Part shown: positions 54,213 through 64,000 of the stretch, piece after piece | How positions within the stretch are numbered: position 1 is the stretch's first letter | How the letters are laid out: every line of letters starts with the position of its first letter | Assembly: GCF_001411555.2 (NCBI RefSeq) | Contig: NC_049905.1 | Coordinates: 9,391,053 to 9,455,052, forward strand | From: Juglans regia | Lineage: Eukaryota; Streptophyta; Magnoliopsida; Fagales; Juglandaceae | Reading direction: 5' to 3' | DNA: 64,000 bases | Position numbers and translations under genes: made by a program | Notes under the pieces: model-generated | What the model was told of the DNA's origin: nothing | Database searches by the model: none | The model's input: only the letters and a program-made list of their open reading frames with translations

Positions 54213-56290
54213 TGTCTGCAATCTTTTGATTTTTGAAGCCTTCGTGCGTTGACAATTTCCTAGTGGTGCTCAGTCAATTGCAATGCTGAGCGAGGAGGGT
54301 ATGTTGCATCGATCCTAGCCGTCCATTTTTCGTCAACGAAGTGGCTGCCATGGCAGCATACCTTCCCCGACAGACACAGCTCGTTATATAAATTCAAAAT
54401 AATGCAAATTTGCGTTATCCTTTGTAATTCTGTTTTTCTCGGTTTCACACACATTCACACCCGTCCAGTGTTTGTCTATACTCCAAAGTGAATGGATTTT
54501 GAAGCCATCTAAATTACGTGCTTTAGGATGCAGATCGAGAAGATTTTCGAATCCACATTCCAAAGCTCTCTTTTTGGGTGGGTATCCAGAAGGAAGTTCA
54601 AGCAATCAAAGCATATCTACCAGCATTCTCTTTGTGCCAGTACGTGCGAACCTCGTTCTCCATCCATATGGAGGGCATTTTACTAGAATAATGACGTTCT
54701 TATTATAACTAGTTTACAAAAATCTCAATACATTTAAGAAAAATGATATTTCCTATCTTCACTCTGCTATCTTAGAGTGAAGTGTCAAGCATTTTCTTAC
54801 AATAAATTTGGGATTTATATAAAAAAATAAAATTATTTTTTAATAATAGACCATATTTTTTTCTTAAAGATACATCTTAAGACTATATTTAGCATAGTAT
54901 AACTCTACATTTAAATCAGGATTTTCATAGAAAATATGATAAATATTTTAGTGACAAAGAGATTTCATAAAAATAAAGTTACACATTGATATGATTTGAT
55001 ATGATACGTCAAATTGTAAAACTATATTTAAATAAATCTAACGTATCATATAAAACCACATTAATTTATAAATATGTTTATGAATATAACACTTCTAAAA
55101 AATATATGGAATCCTATCATCTTCCCTTGTCAATGGTCAAGGATGCGCGTTAATGTAGTTATCTATCTTAAAGTACACATCCATTTACATAGTCTCAATA
55201 ATAAAGTTACGTTTACAATATAACATTTTCAAAGAAAAATCTTCTAGAAAAATAATAAATAAATAGGAATGTCACTTCCAATATACTATAAGATATACCT
55301 TATCCATTTACATAAAAATAAATAAATATATTACACATGAGGACAACAAATTACTAATGTTAACTTTATCCATTTTATTAAAAAATGTTAATAGACTTAA
55401 ACATCTAATCATAATGATATGCACGGTAGTTTAGGATCTACATTCTCAACTAATGAGAAAGGGTATATAGGCCATCATATCTTGGGACGCTGTTCGGCGT
55501 GTATATGCATCTACCAATAACAATTCAATCATCCACATATTAAAAAAATAATAATTATTTGTACAAATATACTATAACTAAAAAAAATAAAACTTGACAA
55601 GTGTCCCAAAAAGAATTTTATTATAACCAATTTTTGAAACTTTTTATCTAGAAACAATTTATATAAAAACTACCGCATGCTCCTACGGGCACACCTTCTT
55701 CATAGACATGAACTTCTTCATAGACAAATTCAAGCTCACATTTATCAAAGGTGTCGAAAAATGGTTATGAAAAACGACCGCATGCTCCTACGGGCACACC
55801 TTTCGAGGGTGGGCTTTGTTTTCACGAGGGCAGATTTGAGATCTTAGATAGATATAAAAATTTATTTCATCTCGTCCTATCTTATTTTTTAATATAATTT
55901 AAATAAAAAAATTTAAACTAATCATTTTTCAAACTAATCATTATAATTTTTTAAAATTTTTAAATAAAAAATAATCCTAATTTTTTTAAATTTTTAAATA
56001 AAAATAATATTATAAAATTATCTTATTACAATATTTTAATTTTATAATATTTTTTATTTAATTTTTTTTCTCTCCTTTCTCAAAATCTAAAAAAATATTC
56101 AATTCAAATTATCTCACTACTATTCACAAATTATCTTATTACTATTTACAAAATTATCATCCCATCTTTACTACCCAAACAACCCGAAACATTGTTCTGA
56201 TGCAGAGAGTATATATTACCTCCACTATTTCCGGCATTCTCAAATGTCAAAGCACAAAATTTCGTCATCCTAATGTGAACGTGTCGTCAT
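54049..56290. promoter_or_regulatory. TNL2 5' leader, promoter and AT-rich flank
   Basis: 54049-54710 parallels 7463-8123, with a (GA)n tract at about 54178-54210. 54711-55555 and 55900-56280 parallel the TNL1 flank. About 330 bp at 55560-55880 is not shared; it holds two copies of CGCATGCTCCTACGGGCACA about 105 bp apart. No gene; no promoter element fixed. Confidence 0.5.
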
Positions 56291-56817
56291 CTTATTGCTT
56301 TTTAGTAACGGTTGAAAAATTGTAACAGTCCCAAAACCATCACAGAAAAATCGTCACTAAAAAGTCTTTTTTGTGACGATTTTAAAGACAGATGAGATTT
56401 TTTTTACGGTCCAACTTATGAAAAATTTACGTTCAAACGTCACATATACGTTCGAACATTGTGGCTACTTACGTGCGAACGTGAAATGTTTTGGCGCCAA
56501 CATTCGAACGTTAGTAATTAACGCTCAAACGTTGGCGCCAATTTTAATTAAATATGACTCTAATTTAAAATTTATGTGGTTTATATAGTGCATAATTTGT
56601 GAACAAATCTATATAATTGACTTGTATATATTTATATATACACAATTTGTAATATATAAATATATATTTATGTTTATATATATTTGAAGTGTAGTGATTT
56701 AGAATTAACGATGGAAAATATAACATTAAATAAGATTGACAATTGAATAGTGAAAAACCATAGAAATATTAAATAATATTCTTTTTTAGAAATAATAAAA
56801 GCAAAATATAAAATATG

Positions 56818-57811
56818 ATCGAATTTCTTAAACAACACTCATATGATAGCGTTGTTCCCGAAATTCGAACTTCATACCTCCTCAGTCAAGGTATCAACCT
56901 TGTCGTTGAGGATACCTACAAGATGGGTGATCTCAGAGACAGACGCCTCTATAGCCGCGAGCGATCAATCGATCTTACGATCGATATGTGCCGTCAACTA
57001 TGAGATCACCGCATCAACCCAAGCAAGCCGCGCATCTCCCGCAGATGTACCCGACTGCTGCTGACTACTACTCCCCACATGACCTGGCTCAGGCTGCGTC
57101 GGAGGAACTAGATCCTCTACAGGGGGTGGCTGATGTCTCCTCACCTGTCCAATGCTACGTCAATGCGTGGTCATGTCGAGAGGGCTCATCTAATCTTTGA
57201 CTCGCTCTTCTGGCTGAGTTGACACTCCTCATGCAAGTAATAGTCATCTGATCAGGACACCATATGAGATATTATCTGTGGAGACGATGCTCGCCTAGTA
57301 ACGGATTCTCTCAAAGGTCCGTCTTGGTCATCATCCCGAGCCTCGAGGCCAGTATCTTCGGCCTTAACCGGTCTGCATCTCTAGCTTATGCTGGCTCAAA
57401 TGGGCGATCAGTAAATGATGCAGAAGTGCCTACATCCTCACGGGGTGTAGCGTGTGCAGATGTCTCAATTCCTCGACGAATCTCGAGGTGCTTGGCGATG
57501 ACATCTGGTGAAATCTCAATGGAAACACCGCGTACAGTCACGGTGTGAGAGGATGTGTCCTGTGGAATGTCACACATTCCCATATAGAACTCTTGAACCA
57601 TTGAGAGGTATACATTCCCCCTCAATGTGCAGATATTTCACCAGCCTCTACTGATAAAAACATCTCTCAGATTCGTCTGCTCCCATATGAGTTCGTCAAA
57701 CTCATTAATCAGGACCTATCACTCTACCATAACAATACGAGCCCTGATACAAGCAGTGTCCTGAGTGGCTCATTCCCTCCCTCGTTTTCTAGTATACAGA
57801 GGATGAGCCAT
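56818..57811 (-). pseudogene. CACTA accessory gene, copy C (degraded)
   Basis: Matches the start (57811) and end of the copy A gene. About 200 bp is deleted in the middle (near 57316, removing the segment after the acidic region), and several frameshifts and stops have accumulated. The GKVYPSMVQEFYMGM counterpart reads GNVYLSMVQEFYMGM. Confidence 0.75.
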
Positions 57812-57889
57812 ATCCTGAAAATAGAAAAGGAAAGAAAATTATTTACAATGATGTATTTTTTGTGTTAAGTTTAAACTTCTCTGCATTAA

Positions 57890-58690
57890 CGTTCAAACAT
57901 AGTAAACTTAACGTTCGAACATTAAGATAAAATGTTCGGACGTGTATACTTTACGTTCACACGTAAAATACATACGTGCAAATATATAACATATACGTTC
58001 GAACGCAAGTAGTAAATAAATTTAAATGACGTACGTTCGGACGTTTATCTTATACGTTCGCATGTATATGTTTTACGTGGAAACGTAAAGTATACACGTC
58101 CAAACGTTTTATCTTAACTAAATTTAAAAAGTATTACATTCGGACGTAAATTTTATGAAAAATAACGTCCAAATGTAAAACAATACACGTTCAAACGTAG
58201 AAGCCTGAACGGCTATGTAATTGAAACGACGTATGTTCGAATGTCATGGTAAAATGTTTGAATGTTACGACTCAGAATGGCTGAGTCGACTCAGCTATTA
58301 TTGAAATCTCAATAATCAATATACAAGGTTCTAAATGCCGAAATGCCACCGAAAAAATGAAGTATACACTTCAAGAAACTTTTCTACGGTAACTATTTGG
58401 CTAATGGCAAGCCGGGGTGGCCGGAAAATAGAGTTGAAAATCCGGCCACCACTTAACCCATTATAAATAAAACCGAATCTAAATCTCAAATAAAATACAT
58501 GTTATTTGATTAAAAGATGAATGCCTACCTTTTAGTGACAGTTGTGGCGGAGTTTGACAACGGCAGTGACAGATGAGTGGCGGCGTGCAAACAGAAACGA
58601 AGTTAGATAACGATGAAATGACATTTCGCTGTTCTGTTTTTGCCTTGTATACACAAAATGTTCGAACGTAAATCTTATTACGTTTGAACA
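57890..58690. repeat. ACGTTCGAACGT-type array, copy C
   Basis: Diverged palindromes (many ACGTTCAAACAT or ACGTCCAAACGT forms) in the intron and promoter position of the accessory gene. The TATA box seen in A and B is altered here (near 58645). Perfect 12-mers are rare, consistent with age. Confidence 0.7.
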
Positions 58691-59627
58691 TTTTTCGATT
58701 TATTTTTCAAAATAATGACTATAATATATTAATAATGTATACTATAGTCTATAACATATAGCATAATATATATAATATTATATTATAATATATAAATATT
58801 ATATATATAATATATATATATATAATAGTATATAGTATATTAATTATTATATATAGAGTAAATTATATGACTAATATTATATTATATATTATAATATAAT
58901 ATATAATATATTATATATATATATATATATGATTCATTATAAACTAATAAAAAGAACATTAGAACCACAAGCTCTAATTACTAGCCCAAAACGATATACT
59001 TTATTATTACAATTTAGTACCCAAAATTCTAGTGTACAAATTTCTAAATAGATTAATTGGAATCAAATTACTCTCCCTAATGAATGACAATCAGTGAATT
59101 TGTGAGTGGTAGTTATATTTCTAAAATTTAGCAATATGTTTATACATGTTATTGTGATTTTATGCTTACTTTTGAAATAATTGTGATTATTGTTTGTAAA
59201 TTTTATGAATAGTTTGTGAGTTTATAGTGTTCATTGATGAATTAATATGTGTAAAAATATTGTTGTGAGAATATTGTTGTTGTTGTGATATGGATTTGAA
59301 ATATTGTGATTATTGTTTTTGAATTTTTATTGAATATGTTTAACAAGAAAATTATAAGTTTAGGATTTTAATTTCAGTAAAGATTAAAGATGGGGCTGTC
59401 CATTGGATCAATAAATAGAAATACAGTTTTAGTGGGAGAATCAATCCCTTTTGTTTTCAAAGTAATGTTGAAACATCCTCCATGATTGTGTTACAAGTAA
59501 TAAATATATAAAAGACTGACTAGCTAGCTAGCTTTGTGATCACGTTGTAGTTACGTACCTTCTTTTGTTGCGTTTGTGGTTATGAAGTCCATTAAGTGAG
59601 TCCCAGCCGTACCGGCCTCTGTTAACA
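58691..59627. other. TA-rich interior of CACTA copy C
   Basis: 58730-58935 is almost pure TATA/ATAT with self-complementary stretches. 59090-59400 matches the leader region of copies A and B (for example TTGTGATTTTATGCTTAC). No gene. Confidence 0.6.
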
Positions 59628-62374
59628 GTTGTGGTTACATTAAGTGTATATGTCGATGGTGTAAAAATTTGTGTGCGATAGGGTTGAATGAAGTTGAAAG
59701 TCATATATTTATGAACCGTATGGATCTGGGTTGGATGAAGTTAAAAGTCATACAAATTATGATCCTTTGATGATGTGATTCTAGAAAATCATTACTATAT
59801 AGTATATATATAGTGCACTATATATATACTATGTAGTGTATTATATATATAAGTTTTGTTGTTATTTTTATTAATTATATATTATTAATTCATATATATA
59901 GTATAGTATATATACTATATTATTATGTTTGCATTTAAAATATTATGCTATCATACTATATATATATATATATAATATAGTATATATACTATACTATAAT
60001 ATACTATATAATATATTATATTATATATTATATATAGTCCAGATTACTCATCTTGGCATCCACCTCTCATGGGTCATCAACGTTATCTACCAGCAAATCG
60101 TGCATGGAGAAGAGAATGTGCTAAGTTTGATAGTAGAGTAGAGGATATAATTGCACCAAAATAGCTGTCTGGGGAAGAGATAGTAGAACAACTGATACAT
60201 GTTAGAGTGAATAATTTTGGCAAAGGTCGGAGAAAGAACAAAAGAAAATGAAGCGCATAATAATTGAATTGGACAAAGCGTCATATTTCTTTTGACTTGT
60301 CATATTGGTCGTCCTGTATGTTGCAATATAGTTTGGATGTAAAGCACATAGAGAATAATATTTTTCATAATATACTGGGTACATTGATGAGCATCAACAA
60401 AAAGACGAAGGACATGATCAAGACGAGAAAATATCTTGATAGAATGAGGATTAAACATAATCTACATTTACGGGTGGAAGGCAATAGGGTGGTCATGCCG
60501 CATGCATGTTTTAGGATGACGAGGGAAGAGATGATGGACTTCTGCAAATGGTTGCAAGGTCTGAAATTGCCATATGGTTATGCTTCAAATATTGGTAGAT
60601 GCGTGAGTCCTGATAACTAGAAAATCATTAGATTGGAAAGACATGACTGTCATATATTTTTGCATAAGTTATTACCTGTGAGAATTCGTGGGAAGCTGAC
60701 ATCTCATATACGTGTCGCCATATCTGAACTCTGTATATTTTTTAAGGATTTGTGCACTCGGATAGTAAATCGAAATGTCTTGCAGAAATTGGACGAAGAC
60801 ATTGCTACTATACAATGTAAATTCGAGCAGATCTTTCCACCATCATTTTTTGATTTCATAGTTCATTTAGCAATACATTTACCACGAGAGGTAATGTTGG
60901 GTGGACCGCTTCAGTTCCGTTGGATGTATCCAGTTGAAAGATATTTGGGTCGACTGAAGCGCACTGTTAGGAATCAAGCCGGAGCTGAGGGTTCAATAGC
61001 AGAGGCCGATATACACGATGAATGGTTCATATTTTGCTCTCTATATTTTCGTGGTGTTGAGACACGATTTAATCGTCAAGAGAAAAATGCTGATCTTATT
61101 GCTCCGCTTTCTCGTGAGCTATCAGTGTTTTCACAGAATGTAAGACCCTTGGGTGCACAAACGGGTTACAATTTAATTGATGGAGAGTTGGGTAAAGTTC
61201 GGTAGTGTGTGCTAAATAATTGCTAGGAGATTGATGATTATCTCAGGTATGTCGTTCCATGCTTCGAATAATTCTAATGTTCTTCAAGTTGAACTATAAC
61301 TGATGTGTTCAAAATAAACTTATTTTGCATTTATTTATAACAATGAGCACATTGACAAACTTAGGACAGAAGGCGTAGAAAACATAGAGGCAAGACACGA
61401 GGAAGAATTTCCCGGATGGTTTGAAGAACATGTATGAACTAAACTTATATATATGTTATATTTTGATACTTTTAACTATGGATAATGAAATAATAAATAT
61501 ATATCATTTCAATTGTTAGATTTTGGATCAATGTGCTCGTGATTCCGGATCAATTTCTTCTTAATTGTATGCATTGTCCCGTGGTCCCTCAAATAGAGCA
61601 CTTCGATACACTGCATGCACGGTTCAAGGTTATAGATTCGATACTCTGAATCGTGAACGTAATAGAAAGACTCAAAACTCTGGTGTGTTGGTCGAGGGGA
61701 GTCATGTAACAGATGATATTGACTATTATGATATCGTACGTGATATTATCGAATTGAAATATCTAGGTGGGTCTGTAACATATGTCTTTAAATGTGATTG
61801 GTGGGATCTAGTCAATGGTCGGGTTTCGATACATAGAGATAATCACTTTACGAGTATCAATACTGCATCTAAATGGTACGAAGATGATCCATTCGTATTG
61901 GCTTATCAAGCTACCCAAGTCCATTACTTGTTTGATCCAATGAAAACTACTGATGAAGTTAGTGGAGACATAACTTGGCGAGTTGTACAAAAATTTATCC
62001 CTCTAAATATATATGAAGCAGGAACGAGTGCAGACTACTAGAATAGTGGAGATGAAAATGACACTCCGATTGTATAGGCATACCAGGAAAATTGAGAGGG
62101 TATTAACTTGTTTGTTGACCTCGGTGCACTCGAGTTGTTCCCCTTATGTAGAGATAATGTCCCACCCGTCTATCTCGACTCGTTCGTATTAAATGATCAT
62201 TCAATTCAAGTAAGTGAGGAGGAAGAAGATGAAAAGTCGGATGATGAAGACGAAGCAGAATCCGACCAGGAGGTAGATAAGGAGGATGAAGAAGAGGTGC
62301 ATGATGATTATGAAGATAATATTGAGGGAGATTCTGAAATAAGAATGAAAAATACATCTGAAGATGAAAAATAA
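59628..62374 (+). pseudogene. TNP2-type transposase remnants, copy C
   Basis: 59628-59740 is a piece of the transposase-associated domain (GYIKC-type Cys cluster). 59741-60040 is TA-rich filler replacing most of Transposase_21. 60050-61205 covers the end of Transposase_21 (SLDVKHIENNIF) and DUF4218 (MYPVERYLGRLKR, kept here though deleted in copy B). 61530-62374 covers DUF4216 (VSIHRDNHFTSINTAS) and the acidic tail. Many stops lie between, for example at about 60160, 60618, 61203 and 61562. Dead. Confidence 0.85.
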
Positions 62375-62475
62375 AAGTCCTAAATATTTTATTCATATAA
62401 GTGACTATAAAATATCTTGAATTCTCAACATTTCTTCTAATTATATTTCTTTGATATAATTAATTATTTTCAAGA

Positions 62476-64000
62476 ATGCCGCCAAAACGACAACGAAGAA
62501 ATGTGCCTCTGCCAAGTCCAAGTCCTGAACCCATTAAGGACTCCCCACTGGAGGAATCCGTTCCTGAAGATCAAGTTAACACGCAAGAGAACAACAGCCA
62601 GTCCACACCTTCTAGTAAGGAAATATTGTCGTTGATAATTAATTATGTAGTTAATACTTTTGTCTCAATAACTATATAACTATAATTATATTATCTATTA
62701 TCATGTAGTTGATGCATCTGCATGTCGCGGTCGTGGCTATACACGTGGCATCTCTCTTGAAAAAAAAAAGGCATTGAAAACTCAAGCTTACCATTCCTAA
62801 TAATTCCACTGGATGAGTGGATGATAGTGCAGCAGCGCTTTCCTCCTATATTAGCACAGTAGTTCGATCTTATGCTCCATTTTATGTGCGCTCATGGAGA
62901 GATGTTCCAAACGAGATTAAGGAGTACATTCGAAGTCGTGTGTTGGTGAGTTTACTTTGAAAGTACATTTTTTCACCTAGATTAATATATCATATTTTTT
63001 ATTCAATTCACTTGTTAGGATGAATTCGACCTCGACTTTGGCCGTAGCGAGAATTTGAGAACCGTGAATGAGTTGATGGCTATACTATTCCGATGTCATA
63101 AGGGACGATGTCATGATCACTTCAAGAAGTTTGAGACGTTGGAAGAGGCTATGCAGTCTCCTTTCCAGCAGATGAAATTAGATGATTCAAGAAAGTGTTG
63201 TGATCTATTCGCATCTCCAGATTATCAGGTATTTTACGTTTATATCTTTTAATTATTTACATTCATATTCGTTCTATATATTATATGTATACATATTACA
63301 CTTAATATTCTTAATATATTTTGTAGCACTTGAGTTCTACAAATGCACAGAATAGATCCACTCTAACCGTTCACCATTGTGCCGGTTCAAGGTCATTCCA
63401 CCGTTTTGCTGAAAAAATGATAATTAAAAAATTATAGAATTCATTTATTTTTCTGATATTCTTTTATTTAAGTACTAACATTATCTTTCTAAAATTGCTA
63501 ATGTCGCTTTATTAGAAACGTGATGATCTTGAAAACTTTTTCCTCATTCATGTCTATGCTGCTGCTCACACTAATGAGCATAGTGAGTGGATAGATCCTG
63601 TCGCTACAAATAATTATGTAAGCAATGTTAATTTTATTGAATAAATTATGTAACATGTGAATTTTTTTTTTTTATTTCTATTTCTTTTAATACATTACTT
63701 ATTAACGATCATTACCTTTCAAATTGTAGGAAAAAATGATAGAGATGCAGTCAGCTTCTAGGGAATCCTCTCCTAGTGACATAGACATATTCACTAGGAG
63801 AGGTTTGGGACGATCTATCAAGCATAGATGTTCATTTTTCTCAACCTCATCGACTTCACAAATTAATAATCTTAGCAAAGATTTAGAAGCTACACGACGT
63901 GAGAATGAGTATATGAGGTCGAGACAGAAAGAGTTAGAGTCTCTCTTAGAATGACAGTCTCATTTAGAGGCGCGTTTACAGGACCAACAGAGAGACCAGG
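62476..64000 (+). pseudogene. CACTA second gene, copy C (partial at window end)
   Basis: Exon 1 PKRQRRNVPLPSPSPEPI; exon 2 about 62709-62944 with a small frameshifting change near 62765; exon 3 with FRCHKGRCHDHFKKFE and LFASPDYQ; later exons to the coiled-coil start (ENEYMRSRQKELESLLE followed by TGA). Splice signals match copy B. A stop in place of Arg after LESLLE and the damaged exon 2 make it a pseudogene. Confidence 0.78.

Larger units (their letters stand above)
56291..64000 (+). mobile_element. Decayed CACTA element, copy C (runs past window end)
   Basis: Same family as copies A and B. The left terminus has lost the CACTACAACA end and begins at TTATTGCTTTTTAGTAACGG. Subterminal GTCACT motifs and ACGTTCGAACGT-type motifs are present but more mutated. 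Contains remnants of the accessory gene, TNP2 and the second gene in the same order. The sense promoter array with E2F-like sites, most of the transposase core and the 183-bp repeats are missing, replaced by TA-rich sequence. The right end is outside the window. Confidence 0.88.

Noticed and set aside
58730..58935. Possible origin or centromere-like AT palindrome
   Set aside because: Plain TA dinucleotide expansion inside a decayed CACTA; nothing beyond low complexity.

Overview
The window is plant nuclear DNA. It holds two intact TIR-NB-ARC-LRR (TNL) immune receptor genes with plant-type introns. Around them lie En/Spm (CACTA) DNA transposons, a Copia remnant, a LINE remnant, MITEs and long AT-rich spacers. 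TNL genes are abundant in eudicots and essentially absent from grasses, so this is a eudicot. A repeated AT-rich MITE with ACTACTATTCACAAA-type ends reminds me of Fagales (walnut, pecan or oak relatives), but that is recollection, not something shown here.

Layout, left to right. 1-960: decayed end of a LINE ORF2. 1000-2497: 3' flank of TNL1, with a Mutator-type MITE. 2498-7462 (minus): TNL1, five coding exons, 1191 residues, open throughout. 7463-9439: its 5' flank. 9440-12945: a fused block of CACTA fragment plus 5'-truncated Copia with a 3' LTR. 13692-13737: last codons of a MAP-kinase pseudogene. 13738-23343: a CACTA element (copy A), which runs into a gap of exactly 100 N (23344-23443). 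After the gap the same 15.4 kb appears again (23444-38846), and there the CACTA (copy B, 29283-41629) is complete, with matching terminal inverted repeats and a CAT target duplication. 41630-42038: rest of the interrupted MAP-kinase pseudogene. 43392-43416: a junction joining the 3' flank of a TNL unit directly to the 5' flank, with the gene missing. 44786-45343: a hAT-type MITE with a perfect 8-bp duplication. 46999-47438: a second MAP-kinase pseudogene, which preserves the empty CACTA insertion site. 49039-54048 (minus): TNL2, with the same exon structure and the same 1191 residues. 56291-64000: a third, heavily decayed CACTA (copy C).

The locus reads as a tandem array of duplicated TNL units whose spacers have been invaded by one CACTA family. 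Each fuller CACTA copy carries a two-gene sense module. One gene is a TNP2-type transposase (transposase-associated domain, Transposase_21, DUF4218, DUF4216). The other is a Ptta/En/Spm second protein with a coiled-coil end. On the opposite strand there is an accessory gene with its own TATA box and leader intron. Arrays of the palindrome ACGTTCGAACGT lie at both ends, in the accessory intron, and upstream of the transposase. In the transposase-upstream array they alternate with palindromes containing the E2F consensus TTTCCCGC.

The main caution concerns the gap. The left sequence ends, and the right sequence begins, with the same 15.4 kb, which is the geometry of an unmerged contig or haplotype overlap. 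Copies A and B may therefore be two alleles of one locus rather than a real tandem duplication. All gene models, domain names and family assignments were made by reading the sequence; no database search was run.
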